This document shows, one piece after another, positions 45,460 through 54,172 of a stretch of 64,000 nucleotides of DNA. The stretch's first letter is position 1. The number at the start of each line of letters is the position of its first letter. Origin of the DNA: Rhizobium sp. CIAT894. GTDB taxonomy: Bacteria; Pseudomonadota; Alphaproteobacteria; Rhizobiales; Rhizobiaceae. The notes beneath the pieces were generated by a model that saw only the letters and a program-made list of their open reading frames with translations, made no database searches and had not been told where the DNA came from. Both the position numbers and the translations under genes were made by a program. The DNA lies in NCBI RefSeq assembly GCF_000172795.2, contig NZ_CP020947.1, positions 437,001 to 501,000 of the forward strand, written 5' to 3'.

Positions 45460-46047
45460 ATGGTGGAATTCAACCCTCGTGACAAGAGCCGAACCAGTGC
45501 CGGCAAGACGCGGGCGATGGTGCGCAAGCATACCGCCCCGCCCGGCGGAAGCGATGACGGCAGCCTTCGCTGGCAATGGCTGACGATCCAACTGCTGGAA
45601 TCGCCGGCTTTCACCACATTGAGCGCCAATGCCTGCCGCGCCTTCTTCCGCATCGTCATCGAACACACCGCCCATGCCGCCTTGGAAAACGGCAAGCTTG
45701 TCGTGACCCATCCGCAATTCGTGTCCTATGGTGTCACCGGCGAATATGTCGCCGATGCGCTCGATGAGCTGGAATATAAGGGGCTCATCAAGGTGCGCCG
45801 CGGCCGGGCCGGCAGCGGGGTCGCGCATCCCAACCGGTTCACGCTGACATTCGTCGGCGATCATGAAGGTGCGCCGGCGACCGACGAGTGGAAGCGCTGC
45901 ACGGCCGAAAACTGCCGGAAATGGTCCGAGACCGACCGCAAGCTTGCCGCCGACAAACGCGGGCGCCTCGGCAGGAAGAAAAAAACGCCGCTTCGGAATC
46001 CCGAAATACTGCCGCTTCGGGATTCCGAAATCCGCCGCGCTTCCTGA
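45460..46047 (+). CDS. Winged-helix/helix-turn-helix protein of unknown role with repeats in its 3' end
   Basis: A 195-residue basic protein: SLRWQWLTIQLLESPAFTTL, LSANACRAFFRIVIEHTAHA, LVVTHPQFVSYGVTGEYVADALDELEYKGLIKVRRGRAG. The pattern (helix, recognition helix, wing) suggests a winged helix as in replication-type or prophage-type rhizobial proteins. The C-terminus is lysine-rich (GRKKKTPLRNPEILPLRDSEI) and is encoded by a 14-bp motif repeated in the DNA. GAGGGG precedes the ATG, but the frame is open up to 45313, where the ATG matches the one of copy A, so the gene may start there. Function unknown. Confidence 0.6.
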   Translation: MVEFNPRDKSRTSAGKTRAMVRKHTAPPGGSDDGSLRWQWLTIQLLESPAFTTLSANACRAFFRIVIEHTAHAALENGKLVVTHPQFVSYGVTGEYVADALDELEYKGLIKVRRGRAGSGVAHPNRFTLTFVGDHEGAPATDEWKRCTAENCRKWSETDRKLAADKRGRLGRKKKTPLRNPEILPLRDSEIRRAS

Positions 46048-46108
46048 GGGGTGAGCCCGGAAAAATATGAAGGGATTTCAATGCCGCAACCAATTTCGGG
46101 ATTCCGAA
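45992..46108. repeat. Three copies of a 14-bp near-palindromic motif
   Basis: TTCGGAATCCCGAA at 45992-46005, TTCGGGATTCCGAA at 46016-46029 and the same at 46095-46108. The first copy is the exact reverse complement of the other two, and the first two are spaced 24 bp apart. Two lie inside the 3' end of the helix-turn-helix gene and one in the gap after it, close to the end of the next gene. Spacing and form resemble operator or iteron arrays. Confidence 0.85.
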
Positions 46109-46136
46109 CTGCTATATAGAGTTTGGTGGGAGTTGG

Positions 46137-46835
46137 CTAACGAAGGCACTTTGCCACGATCAGAAACTCCGTCTCCCGCCCGCCGATCCTTCCGGCCGAA
46201 GTCGTGCGGAGCAGCAGCCCGAAAGCCTCGTAAAGCCAATAAAGCGGAGGAATTCGGCTCTTGAGCGCATGCACCTGGGTCGACACATACTCGCCGACGA
46301 AGACGATATCCATGCCGAGCTCCTTCAGCGTCCCGGCAATCTCGGAATGGGATGCCTCTGCGGCGTGCTCGACGCGAAAGGGCGCATAACCAGGCTTGCC
46401 GGCGTTTTTCTGCCTGAGGACATAGCGATAGAACAAGACGTGGGTCCACCAGGGTGTGAGGTCGGTGAAGATCCCCTTGGCCGAGTTCAGGATCGGGCCC
46501 TTGACGAACACCAGGCCACCCGGAGACAGGGTGTCATGGGCTCGCAACAGGGCAGAGCGGGGGCTTTCCAGATGTTCGAGAACGTCCCAGAAGACACAGG
46601 CGTCGAAGTGACGATCGCCGTAATCGATGGTTTGCGCGTCGCCGAGGATGCGCTCCGTGGCGTCCTTGTTCCTCGCGAGCTGCTCCTTCGAGATGTCGAG
46701 GACCGTATATCGCGCGCCTTCCAAGGGGATATGCGTGCGGGAGCCGCCCCCGACCTCGAGGATATCAGTGTTGATTTTGCTGGAAAATGCCGATCGCGCG
46801 TGCGACAGCGCGTCGTTTACCCACGGCGAAGCCAT
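46137..46835 (-). CDS. Class I SAM-dependent methyltransferase
   Basis: A 232-residue methyltransferase of the UbiE/Methyltransf_11 type. Motif I is TDILEVGGGSRTHIPLEG, followed by VLDISKEQLARN, motif DACVFWDVLEHLESPRSAL and LSPGGLVFVKGP. The C-terminal part (about residues 120-225) is not typical of any subfamily I know. AGGAGGAAG precedes the ATG. No partner genes suggest its substrate. Confidence 0.85.
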   Translation of the reverse strand: MASPWVNDALSHARSAFSSKINTDILEVGGGSRTHIPLEGARYTVLDISKEQLARNKDATERILGDAQTIDYGDRHFDACVFWDVLEHLESPRSALLRAHDTLSPGGLVFVKGPILNSAKGIFTDLTPWWTHVLFYRYVLRQKNAGKPGYAPFRVEHAAEASHSEIAGTLKELGMDIVFVGEYVSTQVHALKSRIPPLYWLYEAFGLLLRTTSAGRIGGRETEFLIVAKCLR

Positions 46836-47116
46836 AATCTTCCTCCTCGGAGAGATTAGCGTCTGCGACTATAAGTAAGCATTAATATAATATTTAAGCA
46901 ATATTTAAACTTATGGGCGGCGGGTGACGGCCTTGCCTCGAAGATCGCTTTGCCCCAAGCCCGTCGCGTCAAACGTGAGCCTTCGTTCTTGTCCTTGTGC
47001 ATGTCGTCATGCCGGAATCGCTGCACAGGCCCGGCCGACGTGCATTAGTTTCGCGCAACCTTGCTGATGTACCCGCAGGTCTGATGATCTCAGAGGCGGT
47101 TCGGCCGGAGGAATGC

Positions 47117-47437
47117 ATGACGGTGGGAATTTTTCGGGCTCCGGCAGTCCTGGCGATGGTGACGGCGCTGGCCGGCTGCATCGACCACGCCAATGATCCG
47201 GTGCTGCTGGCGATCGGCGTGCCGGTCAATCCGCCCGCCGTTGCGCACAGCATCTGCATGACCGACGGCAACGCCATGTATGACGAGGCGAGGAGGCAGT
47301 ATCAGCTGCGCGCCCAGCTGACCGGTTATGCCAACGCTGATGAGCTGGAGGCGGAAACGACGGCGCGCGCCGCCGCCCACCGGCAATATGTCGCCTGCCT
47401 CTCCGGCCAGGGCTACCGGACATTATACGCGAACTGA
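47117..47437 (+). CDS. Small lipoprotein
   Basis: A 106-residue protein with a lipobox: the signal sequence MTVGIFRAPAVLAMVTALAGC ends at Cys21 and Asp/His follow. The mature part has four cysteines spread out (including SICMTDGNAMYDEARRQYQL and VACLSGQGYRTL). The start ATG at 47117 is preceded by GGAGGAA. No domain recognised. The 281-base gap before it holds an AT-rich patch (46880-46912) that could carry promoters. Confidence 0.7.
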   Translation: MTVGIFRAPAVLAMVTALAGCIDHANDPVLLAIGVPVNPPAVAHSICMTDGNAMYDEARRQYQLRAQLTGYANADELEAETTARAAAHRQYVACLSGQGYRTLYAN

Positions 47438-47628
47438 GAACAGAGAATTCAGCTTTTCGCCCCAGCGCCGTTCGACCTCTTCTGCCGATCGCGACTTTTC
47501 ACGTTTTTTGGCAATTTGGTCACGCCGGATCGCTTGCAATCACAAGTTCCGGAAGTTGCATGAGGGCGCGGAACTCCGCGGCCGGGAAAGGCATTTTCGT
47601 CAGGTAAATCCACGAAGGAGGGTTTATC

Positions 47629-48000
47629 ATGAAGATGTTCAGACTTGCCCCTTGCACCGCCGCGCTGAGCGGCCTTCTCGCCCTGGCGTCGATCGTCCCT
47701 GCGCAGGCCGCCGCCGTCCAGATGGTTCGGCCGCCCGATGTCGTGGCCGAAAATATAGTGCAATTTAAACCACATGCCGGGACCTGGCGTGGCTATCAAG
47801 GCTTCCGAACCGAGCGCCCCGGCACCCGCCGCCATTCCGATGGTTACTGGTATCCGCTTGCCGCCTTCGGCGTCGAAGCCGGCACTACGGGTGCCATCGT
47901 CCGCCAGCCGGTGAACAGACATGCAGTTCCGGAAATGTGCAACCCTACGTTTTCCGGATCGATCGGTCCCGGCAGTATGCCCTGCGATAACGGCTATTGA
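47629..48000 (+). CDS. Secreted protein of unknown function, BA14K-like central motif
   Basis: A 123-residue protein with a signal peptide (residues 1-27, cleavage after AQA). A mature segment WRGYQGFRTERPGTRRHSDGYWYPLAAF resembles the Gly/Tyr/Arg-rich motif of rhizobial surface proteins of the BA14K kind. Two cysteines near the C-terminus (EMCNP, MPCDNGY) could form a disulfide. Ribosome site AGGAGG precedes the ATG. A terminator follows. Confidence 0.65.
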   Translation: MKMFRLAPCTAALSGLLALASIVPAQAAAVQMVRPPDVVAENIVQFKPHAGTWRGYQGFRTERPGTRRHSDGYWYPLAAFGVEAGTTGAIVRQPVNRHAVPEMCNPTFSGSIGPGSMPCDNGY

Positions 48001-48011
48001 GCCGGCAAATG

Positions 48012-48037
48012 AAAAGGCGGCGATGAGCCGCCTTTTT
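48012..48037 (+). terminator. Terminator after the 47.6-kb gene
   Basis: AAGGCGGC (48014-48021) pairs with GCCGCCTT (48027-48034), then a short T-run and CTC. Near the left end of an IS element that begins at 48119. Confidence 0.85.
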
Positions 48038-48118
48038 CTCGATTGTGGCCCCCGCTCACATGTCTGTGATCCCTGCTTTCGGGCCGTAGTTTGTGACAGA
48101 TCGCCTTCCTAGTTGCGG

Positions 48119-49283
48119 CAGGGCTATCGCATATGAGCGATAAGGGAGATAAGGAACTGATCGTCCCATCCCGCCTTTTTGATTTTGCGTCGGATGGATG
48201 CCTTATCTGGGTGGGATCGGATGAGGTTGAGGGCGATCTTGCGCAGCAGTGCGATGTTTGCCGGCCCGTGATCCTTTCTGTTTCTGGCGGCATCCTCGCG
48301 GAACTGGACGTCGAGCACCCAATGCAGTTTGTTTTCGATCTCCCAATGGGTTCGGGTCACCTCGATGAGGGCGGCGGCCGACATGACCGTGGAGAGCAGG
48401 AAGTAGCGGACATGGCTGGTCAGGCGGCCATCGGCATGGCGGCTGGTGGCCTCGACGGAGCCGATGGCTTGCAGGCCGGGAAAGTCAATATCATCGACGG
48501 CGACGATGCTGGCGCGGCGGCTGTCGATGCGATCATGGTCGTTCTCGGCGGCGGTCTGGATGCTGTCGAGCGGCTCGATATCGTCAAGGCGGGCAATCGC
48601 CTGGGCCAGCAGGCCGGGTTGGTTGCCTTTCAGCGCCAGGGCATAGTCGCCGCCGGTGGCCAGGATGGCGCGGGCCGTGTCGGCGCGGCAATGCAGAGCA
48701 TCGGCCGTGACGATGGCGCCTTCGAGCGACAGAAGCGCAAGCGCCTTGAGCACGCCTTGCACCTCGTTGCGGCGCGGTGCGGTCTGTTGGCCGATGACCA
48801 GGCCGCAACCGGCGGCCCAGACGTTGACGAGGTGCAGCGGCGTCGCCTTGGCACCGCGCTTATAGGCGCCGCGCACCGCTTTGCCGTCGACCGCCACCAC
48901 GCCTTCGATGCCTTTTGCAAAGGCTTCGGTAAAGCGGCGGAAGGCGGCTTCGAAGGCATCCGGATTGAGGCAGCGGAATACGGTGGAGAACGTGTCATGG
49001 CTGGGAATGCCGTAGGGCAGCGGCACGATCGTCTTGAGCCACCTCTTCTTGGAGATGCCGAAGTCGGCCATGTCGGCACAGCTTTCGGCGCCGCAGACGA
49101 TCGCGGCAATGGCAATGAACAGGATCGACATCAGCGGATGGCGCGTATTGCGCCCCCGAGGGTCGGGCAAAGCTTTAAAACAGGCGGCAAATCGATCCAT
49201 CCGACCCTCCAAATCAACAGAGAGCCTTTGAATCGATCTGCCTCAATAAAACAACTGCTTACCGCCTATATGCGATTCCCCTG
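48119..49283 (-). mobile_element. ISAs1-family insertion sequence, copy 1
   Basis: 1165 bp, bounded by imperfect terminal inverted repeats (left CAGGGCTATCGCATATGAGC, right reading inward CAGGGGAATCGCATATAGGC). A perfect 10-bp target duplication CTAGTTGCGG flanks it at 48109-48118 and 49284-49293. It carries one transposase gene. A second copy of the same length, with identical protein and matching ends, lies at 58627-59791 in opposite orientation. Long open frames on the opposite strand are composition effects. Confidence 0.95.
48124..49200 (-). CDS. ISAs1-family transposase
   Basis: A 358-residue DDE transposase of the H-repeat/ISAs1 group: an N-terminal associated domain (MDRFAACFKALPDPRGRNTR) and a catalytic core with VAVDGKAVRGAY (first Asp), VTADALHCR (second Asp) and HWEIENKLHWVLDVQF (Glu). 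The ATG at 49200 with GGAGG upstream is preferred to a TTG at 49212. Full-length and apparently intact, so the element could be active. Confidence 0.95.
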   Translation of the reverse strand: MDRFAACFKALPDPRGRNTRHPLMSILFIAIAAIVCGAESCADMADFGISKKRWLKTIVPLPYGIPSHDTFSTVFRCLNPDAFEAAFRRFTEAFAKGIEGVVAVDGKAVRGAYKRGAKATPLHLVNVWAAGCGLVIGQQTAPRRNEVQGVLKALALLSLEGAIVTADALHCRADTARAILATGGDYALALKGNQPGLLAQAIARLDDIEPLDSIQTAAENDHDRIDSRRASIVAVDDIDFPGLQAIGSVEATSRHADGRLTSHVRYFLLSTVMSAAALIEVTRTHWEIENKLHWVLDVQFREDAARNRKDHGPANIALLRKIALNLIRSHPDKASIRRKIKKAGWDDQFLISLIAHMR

Positions 49284-49330
49284 CTAGTTGCGGGGTGTAA
49301 ATTCCCTCAAATCCTCCCAAGGAGACGATA

Positions 49331-49624
49331 ATGACCCCCACTTTCAAGACCGGCCTGATGGCCGCCGCACTCGGTGCAATCCTCGGCCTCTCGGCCTTTT
49401 CTGCCGCGGCAGCTCCTCTCCAGTCGAGTGCGACCGAGCAGGGTGCGGCCGCGCGCCCGGTTGCCCAGGCGGAAACCAAGCATGACAGACGCGCCACCGG
49501 TTCGATCGGCGAGCGTGCCGAAAGCACGGGCTCGACACATTATATGACGAACCCGAAGAAGCCGCTGAATATGGATTGCAAGCTCGGCTTCAACCCGACG
49601 AGCAGCTCCAGCTGCAATTACTGA
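49331..49624 (+). CDS. Small secreted protein of unknown function
   Basis: A 97-residue protein with a signal peptide (hydrophobic AAALGAILGLSAFSAAAA, cleavage near residue 28). The mature part is polar with two cysteines near the end (MDCKLGF, SSCNY). AAGGAG precedes the ATG. The IS element ends only about 38 bp upstream of its 5' side (target duplication 49284-49293), so its natural promoter may be cut off or replaced by one reading out of the IS. Confidence 0.65.
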   Translation: MTPTFKTGLMAAALGAILGLSAFSAAAAPLQSSATEQGAAARPVAQAETKHDRRATGSIGERAESTGSTHYMTNPKKPLNMDCKLGFNPTSSSSCNY

Positions 49625-49940
49625 GGACGTCTGCGGCAGTCGAAGGCTGTCCCTCGCCCTAAGCCTGTCCCCGTCAAAACGGGGATAGGGTGCCGGCAGG
49701 CGGATGGGCCGGCGCCGAGGCGATATTTTTTACCGGCCAAGCCCGGCATGACGAAAGGGAGAAGTCAATATATTGCATCAAGTGCAAAAATGCACTAAGT
49801 ACGAAATCACACAAGCTGTGGATGATGCTGATGCGAAAAGCCGCAGTGTAGAGCAATTGACGTATCTGCCTTGGAATTGCCATGCTCGCCGCGATGGTCG
49901 TTTTTCATAATCAATCGAATTTCAGACAGGTGGGATAATC
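49625..49940. other. Repeat-bearing intergenic stretch upstream of the PmtA-like gene
   Basis: 316 bases without a gene. A rhizobial palindrome (CTGTCCCCGTCAAAACGGGG, then GTGCCGGCAGGCGGATG) lies at about 49663-49710; a related unit occurs at about 53840-54000. The hairpin AGTGCA...TGCACT is at about 49780-49797. TTGACG at about 49858 could be a -35 box, but no convincing -10 was found. Confidence 0.55.
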
Positions 49941-50612
49941 ATGACCGCAAAGGCTGCATGCGCCGATTTCCTGCATTTTTTCCGCTCCTGGATCAGCAAC
50001 CCGCTTCGGGTCGCGGCCATTGCGCCCTCGGGGGATTCGCTGGCCAGGATCATGACCAGTGAAATTGCCGCGCTCGATGGGCCGATCATCGAGCTCGGTC
50101 CCGGCACCGGCGTCTTCACCCGGGCGCTGCTGGCCCGCGGCGTCAGCGAGGCGGATCTGACCCTGATCGAATACGGTCCGGAGTTCATCACCGCGCTGCA
50201 GGGGCGTTTCCCGAGCGCGCGCGTGTTGCAGATGGATGCCGCCCAACTCGCCGAGGCCGGTATTTTCGAGGGCGAACCGGTCGGCGCTGTCGTCAGCGGC
50301 CTGCCGCTTTTGTCGATGTCGCCGGCCAAGATCGCCGCGATCGTGGCCGGAGCCTTTGCCTATATGCGCCCGGGCGGCGCCGTCTATCAATTCACCTATG
50401 GTCCGCGCTGCCCGGTGCCTCGGCCGATCCTCGACCGCCTCGGCCTGGAGGCGGTGCGCATCGGCGGCACGGTGCGCAACCTGCCGCCGGCCTCCGTCTA
50501 CCGGATTTCGCGCCGCGAGCCGCTGGAATTGTCGCGCGAGCGCTTCAGCTATCGTGAGAGCGAAGCCGAACTCGACGATGTCGCCGCCCTTTCCAGAGAA
50601 ACCGGCGGCTGA
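49941..50612 (+). CDS. PmtA-like phospholipid N-methyltransferase family protein
   Basis: A 223-residue SAM-dependent methyltransferase. FFRSWISNPLRVAAIAPSGDSLARIM and the SAM motif IIELGPGTGVFTRALLARG match the rhizobial PmtA group, which methylates phosphatidylethanolamine towards phosphatidylcholine. Later motifs (VSGLPLLSMSP, YMRPGGAVYQFTYGPRCP) agree. It could equally be a paralogue with another lipid substrate. It lies 19 bp upstream of a TetR gene, possibly an operon. Confidence 0.75.
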   Translation: MTAKAACADFLHFFRSWISNPLRVAAIAPSGDSLARIMTSEIAALDGPIIELGPGTGVFTRALLARGVSEADLTLIEYGPEFITALQGRFPSARVLQMDAAQLAEAGIFEGEPVGAVVSGLPLLSMSPAKIAAIVAGAFAYMRPGGAVYQFTYGPRCPVPRPILDRLGLEAVRIGGTVRNLPPASVYRISRREPLELSRERFSYRESEAELDDVAALSRETGG

Positions 50613-50631
50613 ACGATGATGCCGGGCGGGA

Positions 50632-51267
50632 ATGGCTGAGAGCAAGCGGGGGCAAGAGACCGAAGGCCGGCGGGAGCGCAAGCGGCGGCAGACGCGCGAG
50701 CGCATCGAGCAGGCGGCGATGACCCTCTTTCTCCAGCGCGGTTTCGAGGCCACCACCATCGAGGACATCACCGAGGCGGCCGACGTCTCCAAGCGCAGTT
50801 TCTTCGATTATTTTCCCTCCAAGGAAGAGGTGGTTTTCGCCTGGCAGGATAGTTTCGCCGATCGGCTGATGGCGGAGATCGCCGCAAGGCCGGCCGAAGA
50901 GCCCTCGGTCGCGGCAGTCGAGGCGGCGATCACCGCAACCGTCATCGCCTCTGTCGACGAGCGTGGCCTGGCGCTCGCCGAACTCATTCATCGCACGCCG
51001 GCGCTGAGGGCCCGCGACCAGCTGAAATATGCCAGGCTCGAACAGGCGCTCGCCGAGGCGCTGCTGCTGCGCACGGGAAATGCTCCGGCAGAGCGCTCGC
51101 GGATGCGCGTCCTTGCCGCCGTCGTCATCGGCGCGCTGCGCGTCGGCGGTGAACTCTGGCAGCAGCGCCCGCCGGGCGCCTCGTTGCAGGATTTCGCCCG
51201 GGAGATCCTCGCCGAACTCTGGAACATCCTGGCGGAATTTGGCGATGAGGCCAAGACCAGGCTTTGA
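50632..51267 (+). CDS. TetR-family transcriptional regulator
   Basis: A 211-residue regulator. The N-terminal TetR helix-turn-helix is RQTRERIEQAAMTLFLQRGFEATTIEDITEAADVSKRSFFDYFPSKEE. The C-terminal ligand domain is helical and unremarkable. It follows the PmtA-like gene by 19 bp and precedes an aldo/keto reductase gene by 275 bp; either may be its target. Confidence 0.92.
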   Translation: MAESKRGQETEGRRERKRRQTRERIEQAAMTLFLQRGFEATTIEDITEAADVSKRSFFDYFPSKEEVVFAWQDSFADRLMAEIAARPAEEPSVAAVEAAITATVIASVDERGLALAELIHRTPALRARDQLKYARLEQALAEALLLRTGNAPAERSRMRVLAAVVIGALRVGGELWQQRPPGASLQDFAREILAELWNILAEFGDEAKTRL

Positions 51268-51542
51268 CGGCCTCGCCTGAGCCGCGCTGTCGATGTTTTC
51301 AGCGCTGTCACTGTTATCCCCCCGGTGCCGTCCTATATGTGCAAGCGTCGCAGCGGCCGCATTCTCATCCATCACCGCGATATAGGCGGACTCATGCCGG
51401 GCATCGCTTCGATCAGGGCAGACATTTCGAACTCGAAGGCATCTCCAAAAGCCTCGGCATCCATGCCGTGGCCGGTGGAGCGGGCGGCTTCCGACCGTTC
51501 CGCCGAATTTGACCGATCTCATTGACCAAGAGAGGAAAAACC

Positions 51543-52424
51543 ATGTCCAGTCACAACGCAGCCAAGTCAGGCATCTTCAAGATCGGCGGTGAGATCGAGA
51601 TCAACCGTCTCGGCTTCGGCGCCATGCGCGTCACCGGCAAGGGTATCTGGGGCGAGCCCGACGATCACGCCGAATCGATCCGCACGCTGAAGCGCCTGCC
51701 GGAACTCGGCGTCAATTTCATCGATACGGCCGATTCCTACGGTCCCGATATCTCCGAATGGCTGATCAAGGAAGCGCTGCATCCCTATGGCGGCAAGTCC
51801 GTCGTCGCCACCAAGGGCGGCCTGACCCGACATGGCCCCGATATCTGGCTGCCCGTCGGCCGCCCGGAATATCTGATCCAGCAGGCCCATAAGAGCCTGC
51901 GCAATCTAGGCCTCGAGCAGATCGATCTCTGGCAGCTGCACCGCATCGATCCGAAGGTGCCGGCCAGGGAACAGTTCGATGCCATCAAATCGCTGCTCGA
52001 TGCCGGTCTGATCCGCCATGCCGGCCTGAGCGAAGTGTCGGTTGCCGACATCGAGGAGGCCTCGAAGCACTTCAAGGTCGCCACCGTCCAGAACCGCTAC
52101 AATCTCGTCGACCGCACCAGCGAGGACGTGCTCGACTATTGCGCCAAGCACGGTATCGGCTTCATCCCCTGGTATCCGCTGGCTGCCGGCGACCTCGCCA
52201 AGCCAGGCTCGCTGCTCGATACCATCGCCAAAAAGCACAACGCCGCCCCGAGCCAGATCGCGCTCGCCTGGGTGCTGAAGCGCAGCCCGGTGATGCTGCC
52301 GATCCCCGGAACCTCAAAGGTCAAACACCTCGAGGAAAACGTCGCTGCGGTGGAGATCACGCTGTCGGACGAGGAATTCTCGGCGCTCGATGCCGAGGGC
52401 CGGAAGCTGTTCAAGGCGGCTTGA
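51543..52424 (+). CDS. Aldo/keto reductase
   Basis: A 293-residue (beta/alpha)8 NADPH oxidoreductase. The catalytic tetrad is visible: Asp and Tyr in [11 protein letters not shown], Lys in VATKGGL and His in [13 protein letters not shown]-binding residues lie in the C-terminal [14 protein letters not shown]. The substrate is not predictable. The ATG at 51543 with AGAGAGGA upstream was chosen over 51522. Confidence 0.92.
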   Translation: MSSHNAAKSGIFKIGGEIEINRLGFGAMRVTGKGIWGEPDDHAESIRTLKRLPELGVNFIDTADSYGPDISEWLIKEALHPYGGKSVVATKGGLTRHGPDIWLPVGRPEYLIQQAHKSLRNLGLEQIDLWQLHRIDPKVPAREQFDAIKSLLDAGLIRHAGLSEVSVADIEEASKHFKVATVQNRYNLVDRTSEDVLDYCAKHGIGFIPWYPLAAGDLAKPGSLLDTIAKKHNAAPSQIALAWVLKRSPVMLPIPGTSKVKHLEENVAAVEITLSDEEFSALDAEGRKLFKAA

Positions 52425-52480
52425 GGGGGGCGAATTGGTAATCGCCGGTAGTGCCCAGCGCTGCCCCTCACCCTAACCCT

Positions 52481-53830
52481 CATATGCGCTAGGTTTAGCC
52501 CTGGACACGAGGAATCTTGTTGTGATTCAAGCTTGGGATGAAGATTCGTCCTGAGATTTTGGATCATTGGCCGGAAGTGAGCGCGCGGCTTCCGGCTGGT
52601 TTCGACTTGGAAGCAACGGCGCGGTTGCGCGGTGCCTTCACGCGGGTGCGGGAAATCAAGAACGCCGAGACGCTGTTGCGGCTGGCGCTTGCCTATGGCG
52701 GCCTTGGCATGTCGTTGCGCGAGACCTGTGCATGGGCCGAGGCGGGCGGGATCGCGCGGCTGTCCGACCCGTCGCTGCTTGAGCGGCTGTGCAAAGCAGC
52801 CCCTTGGCTTGGCGATATCGTGGCCGCGCTGATTGCCGAACAGACCACAGTGCCGGCGGGGCGTTGGGCGGGATACCGCTTGCGTGCGCTCGACGGAACG
52901 TCGATCTGTCACCCAGGTGCCGACCGCACGTCATGGCGGCTGCATGTCGGCTACGACCTAGCAACGGCTCAGGTCGATCAGCTTGAGCTGACCGACATCC
53001 ATGGCGCCGAAAACCTCCAGCGCCTAACCTACGCACCCGGTGATATCGTGCTGGCCGATCGCTACTATGCAAAACCGCGCGATCTGCGGCCCGTGATCGA
53101 GGCCGGTGCAGACTTCATCGTGCGGACCGGCTGGAACTCGTTGCGGCTGCTGCAGCCGAACGGCGAGCCTTTTGATCTGTTTGCCGCGCTCGCCGCTCAA
53201 AAAGAGCAGGAAAGTGAACTGATGGTCCGTATCCACGAAGGGGTGAAGGCGGCGGTGCCACTGGTCCTGCGCCTTGTTGTCCGGCACAAGGATCCGCAAC
53301 AGGTGGAAGCCGAGCAGACGCGCCTGCTCAAGGCCGCCAGCAAGCGCGGCAAACAACCTGATCCGCGTAGTCTGGAGGCGGCGAAGTACATTCTGCTGCT
53401 AACCGCGCTGCCGGTCGCCACCTTTCCGCCAGCCGATATTCTCACCCTCTATCGCTTCCGCTGGCAAATCGAGCTGGCGTTCAAACGGTTCAAGAGCTTG
53501 GCCGGCCTCGACAATCTGCCGGCCAAGAAACCGGAACTGGCGCAGGCATGGCTCTTCGCCAGACTGATCGTTGCCATCACCGCCGAACAGATTGCCGGGC
53601 AAGTCCCGGACTCTTCCCCCTCTGGATACGCCAACCCCAAAGGCAAGCCCATCGCGCTGGCGGCTCATGAAGATGGCCCTGGCCACCATTCACGCCGCCA
53701 TCCGCGGGCAACTGCTGTGGCAGGCCGTCTGTGAGCTTCTCTCTCGAAGTCGGCGCAACCTTTGTGAGGCGACACGACGACGCCGAAAACAATGCGATTG
53801 TCTAGGCGATCGCCTAACCTAGCGCATATG
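52481..53830 (+). mobile_element. IS4-family insertion sequence with frameshifted transposase
   Basis: 1350 bp. The ends are inverted repeats: left CATATGCGCTAGGTT, right AACCTAGCGCATATG. An 11-bp target duplication ACCCTAACCCT flanks it at 52470-52480 and 53831-53841. The target is itself a rhizobial palindromic repeat (CTCTCCCCGTAAACGGGG follows). The transposase is frameshifted near the C-terminus. Confidence 0.93.
52538..53822 (+). pseudogene. IS4-family transposase, frameshifted
   Basis: DDE transposase of the IS4 type. The first Asp lies in LRALDGTSICHPG, the second in VLADRYYAKPRDL, and the YREK signature YRFRWQIELAFKRFK is intact. After IAGQVPDSSPSG the frame gives a short non-conserved tail ending at 53734. 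The expected continuation, PSRWRLMKMALATIHAAIR, is found in the +1 frame and runs to 53822. A one-base insertion in C-runs at about 53616-53637 would explain this. Programmed frameshifting is possible but less likely. Confidence 0.85.
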
Positions 53831-53841
53831 ACCCTAACCCT

Positions 53842-54010
53842 CTCCCCGTAAACGGGGCGAGGGGACCTGCCACACGAGACGTTAGCGAGGGACGGAGAGG
53901 TCGCGGCATATCCCCTTCGCCCCGCAAGCGGGGGTTCGAAGGACGGGTCGAGACCCGTGGCTCGACCCCGGTTGGTGCCGGCAGGCGGATGAGGGGCGGA
54001 CGGCAACCTC
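53842..54010. repeat. Rhizobial intergenic palindromes at the right side of the IS4 element
   Basis: CTCTCCCCGTAAACGGGGCGAGGG (split by the IS at its left) and CGCCCCGCAAGCGGGGG... are short hairpins. The unit GTGCCGGCAGGCGGATG also appears at about 49690. No gene is present between the IS and the small RNA at 54173. Confidence 0.65.
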
Positions 54011-54172
54011 CTCGCAGGCTAAATTTTCCGCACAATTTTGACCGCCTGGTCAAATATGCTAAAAAATGAGGCGGCAACCTGTTAATTTCAGGGCAAGCAT
54101 TGCGCTGGATGCATTGCTGCATTGCGGTATTTTCGCTATTCCCGATCAAATGAATGGGCTATCTATATCTCT

